This document shows positions 5,741 to 6,281 of a stretch of DNA of 6,281 nt, piece after piece. Below the pieces are notes generated by a model that was not told the origin of the DNA, did not search any database, and worked only from the letters and a program-made list of their open reading frames with translations. Source of the DNA: Atribacteria bacterium SCGC AAA255-N14 (lineage in GTDB: Bacteria > Atribacterota > JS1 > SB-45 > 34-128); the NCBI GenBank assembly GCA_000405345.1, contig ASPC01000117.1, positions 1 to 6,281 of the forward strand. The letters are read 5' to 3'. Made by a program: the position numbers and the translations under genes. Numbering within the stretch: position 1 is the first letter of the stretch; each line of letters begins with the position of its first letter.

Positions 5741-6281
5741 ATGTTGGAGAATCTAAAAAAAGAAGTATACAAGGCGCATATGAACCTTATGGAAAATAAT
5801 TTAGTTATGTGGACATCCGGAAACGTAAGCGCTCGGGATCCTAAAACTGATCTTGTGGTTATTAAACCAAGTGGAGTGCCTTACGACAAATTGTCATCCG
5901 ATAATTTGGTAATTGTTGATTTAAATGGCAATATCATAGAAGGAAATTTAAAGCCTTCTGTAGATATGGCAACTCATCTTTACGTTTACAGAAATATGCC
6001 TGATGTTGTATCAGTAATCCATACACATTCCACTTATGCCAGTGCTTTTGCTGCTACAGGTAAACCAATTCTAGTTTGCCTTACCGCTATGGCAGATTTC
6101 TTTGGCTGTAATATACCTGTGGGGGAACTTGTACTGATAGGAGAAGAAGAGATAGGCAAAGAAATTGTCAGGAAGATCGGTAACTCAAAAGCTATCATCA
6201 TGAAAAATCACGGACCTTTTACTGTAGGTACAAGTGTTAATGAGGCTTTAAAAGCTGCAATATTTTTAGAAGAAAGTGCAA
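5741..6281 (+). CDS. Class II aldolase/epimerase family protein (AraD/FucA-like), 3'-truncated by the window edge
   Basis: N-terminal 180 residues of a zinc-dependent class II aldolase/adducin-family enzyme, which would epimerise L-ribulose-5-phosphate (AraD) or cleave a deoxyketose-1-phosphate (FucA). Seen directly: SGNVS with Asn28, KPSG with Lys42 (phosphate-binding loops), Asp75 in SVDMATH, zinc ligands His94 and His96 in IHTHS, Asp119 in MADFF and the third zinc ligand His157 in KNHGPF. Start MLENLKKEVYKA resembles E. coli AraD, and Asn28, Lys42, Asp75, His94, His96 and Asp119 align almost number for number with AraD (76, 95, 97, 120). However the His96-His157 spacing of 61 is that of FucA (94-155), not AraD (97-171), and the His before Asp120 in AraD is Met117 here. 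Family membership is certain; epimerase versus aldolase activity is open. The C-terminal catalytic residues lie outside the window. It has its own promoter-like and operator-like sequences. Confidence 0.88.
   Translation, partial: MLENLKKEVYKAHMNLMENNLVMWTSGNVSARDPKTDLVVIKPSGVPYDKLSSDNLVIVDLNGNIIEGNLKPSVDMATHLYVYRNMPDVVSVIHTHSTYASAFAATGKPILVCLTAMADFFGCNIPVGELVLIGEEEIGKEIVRKIGNSKAIIMKNHGPFTVGTSVNEALKAAIFLEESA

Noticed and set aside
1..6281. tRNA or rRNA genes, CRISPR arrays, insertion sequences, attachment sites
   Set aside because: No regularly spaced repeats, transposase motifs, terminal inverted repeats or structural-RNA signatures were seen; almost all of the window is occupied by the six genes.

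Overview
The window is a strongly A+T-rich stretch of bacterial DNA carrying six genes on the + strand, the first and last cut by the window edges. The low G+C content, the strong purine-rich ribosome binding sites (GAGGGAG, AGGGAGG, GGGAGG) and an AraR-type GntR/LacI chimeric regulator point to a Firmicute-like, probably anaerobic organism (Clostridia, Halanaerobiales or a similar low-GC lineage such as Atribacterota). This lineage call is inference; no rRNA or other marker gene is present.

Layout: (1) 1-715, the 3' part of a single-domain CUT2-type sugar ABC transporter ATPase (FrcA-like). (2) 717-1688, its RbsC-like permease, which starts one base after the ATPase stop. (3) 1802-2893, a protein of the uroporphyrinogen decarboxylase / corrinoid methyltransferase (UroD/MtaA) superfamily that is not the haem enzyme. 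(4) 2960-4441, a protein of the L-fucose/L-arabinose isomerase family (COG2407-like) with the FucI-type metal site. (5) 4559-5644, an AraR-like regulator with an N-terminal GntR winged helix and a C-terminal LacI-type sugar sensor. (6) 5741 to the end, the N-terminal 180 residues of a class II aldolase/epimerase (AraD/FucA family). Intergenic gaps are 1, 113, 66, 117 and 96 bases, and none contains a convincing intrinsic terminator.

Read together this is an uptake-and-catabolism locus for a pentose, a deoxyhexose or a derivative of one. The sugar is imported by the ABC system, an aldose-ketose isomerisation is carried out by the FucI-like enzyme, and phosphoketose epimerisation or cleavage by the AraD/FucA-like enzyme. 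The AraR-like protein would sense the sugar. The substrate-binding protein and the sugar kinase expected for such a pathway are not in the window and may lie just outside it. The least expected member is the UroD-like protein, whose family includes methylcobamide methyltransferases. It raises the possibility that the substrate is a methylated sugar or glycoside, but nothing here proves that.

The best regulatory candidate is the 96-base gap before the aldolase gene. It holds a TTTACA-N17-TTTAAT promoter-like pair overlapped by a TACAAA-N9-TTTGTA inverted repeat and a repeated TTTACAAA word, which suggests control by the adjacent regulator.
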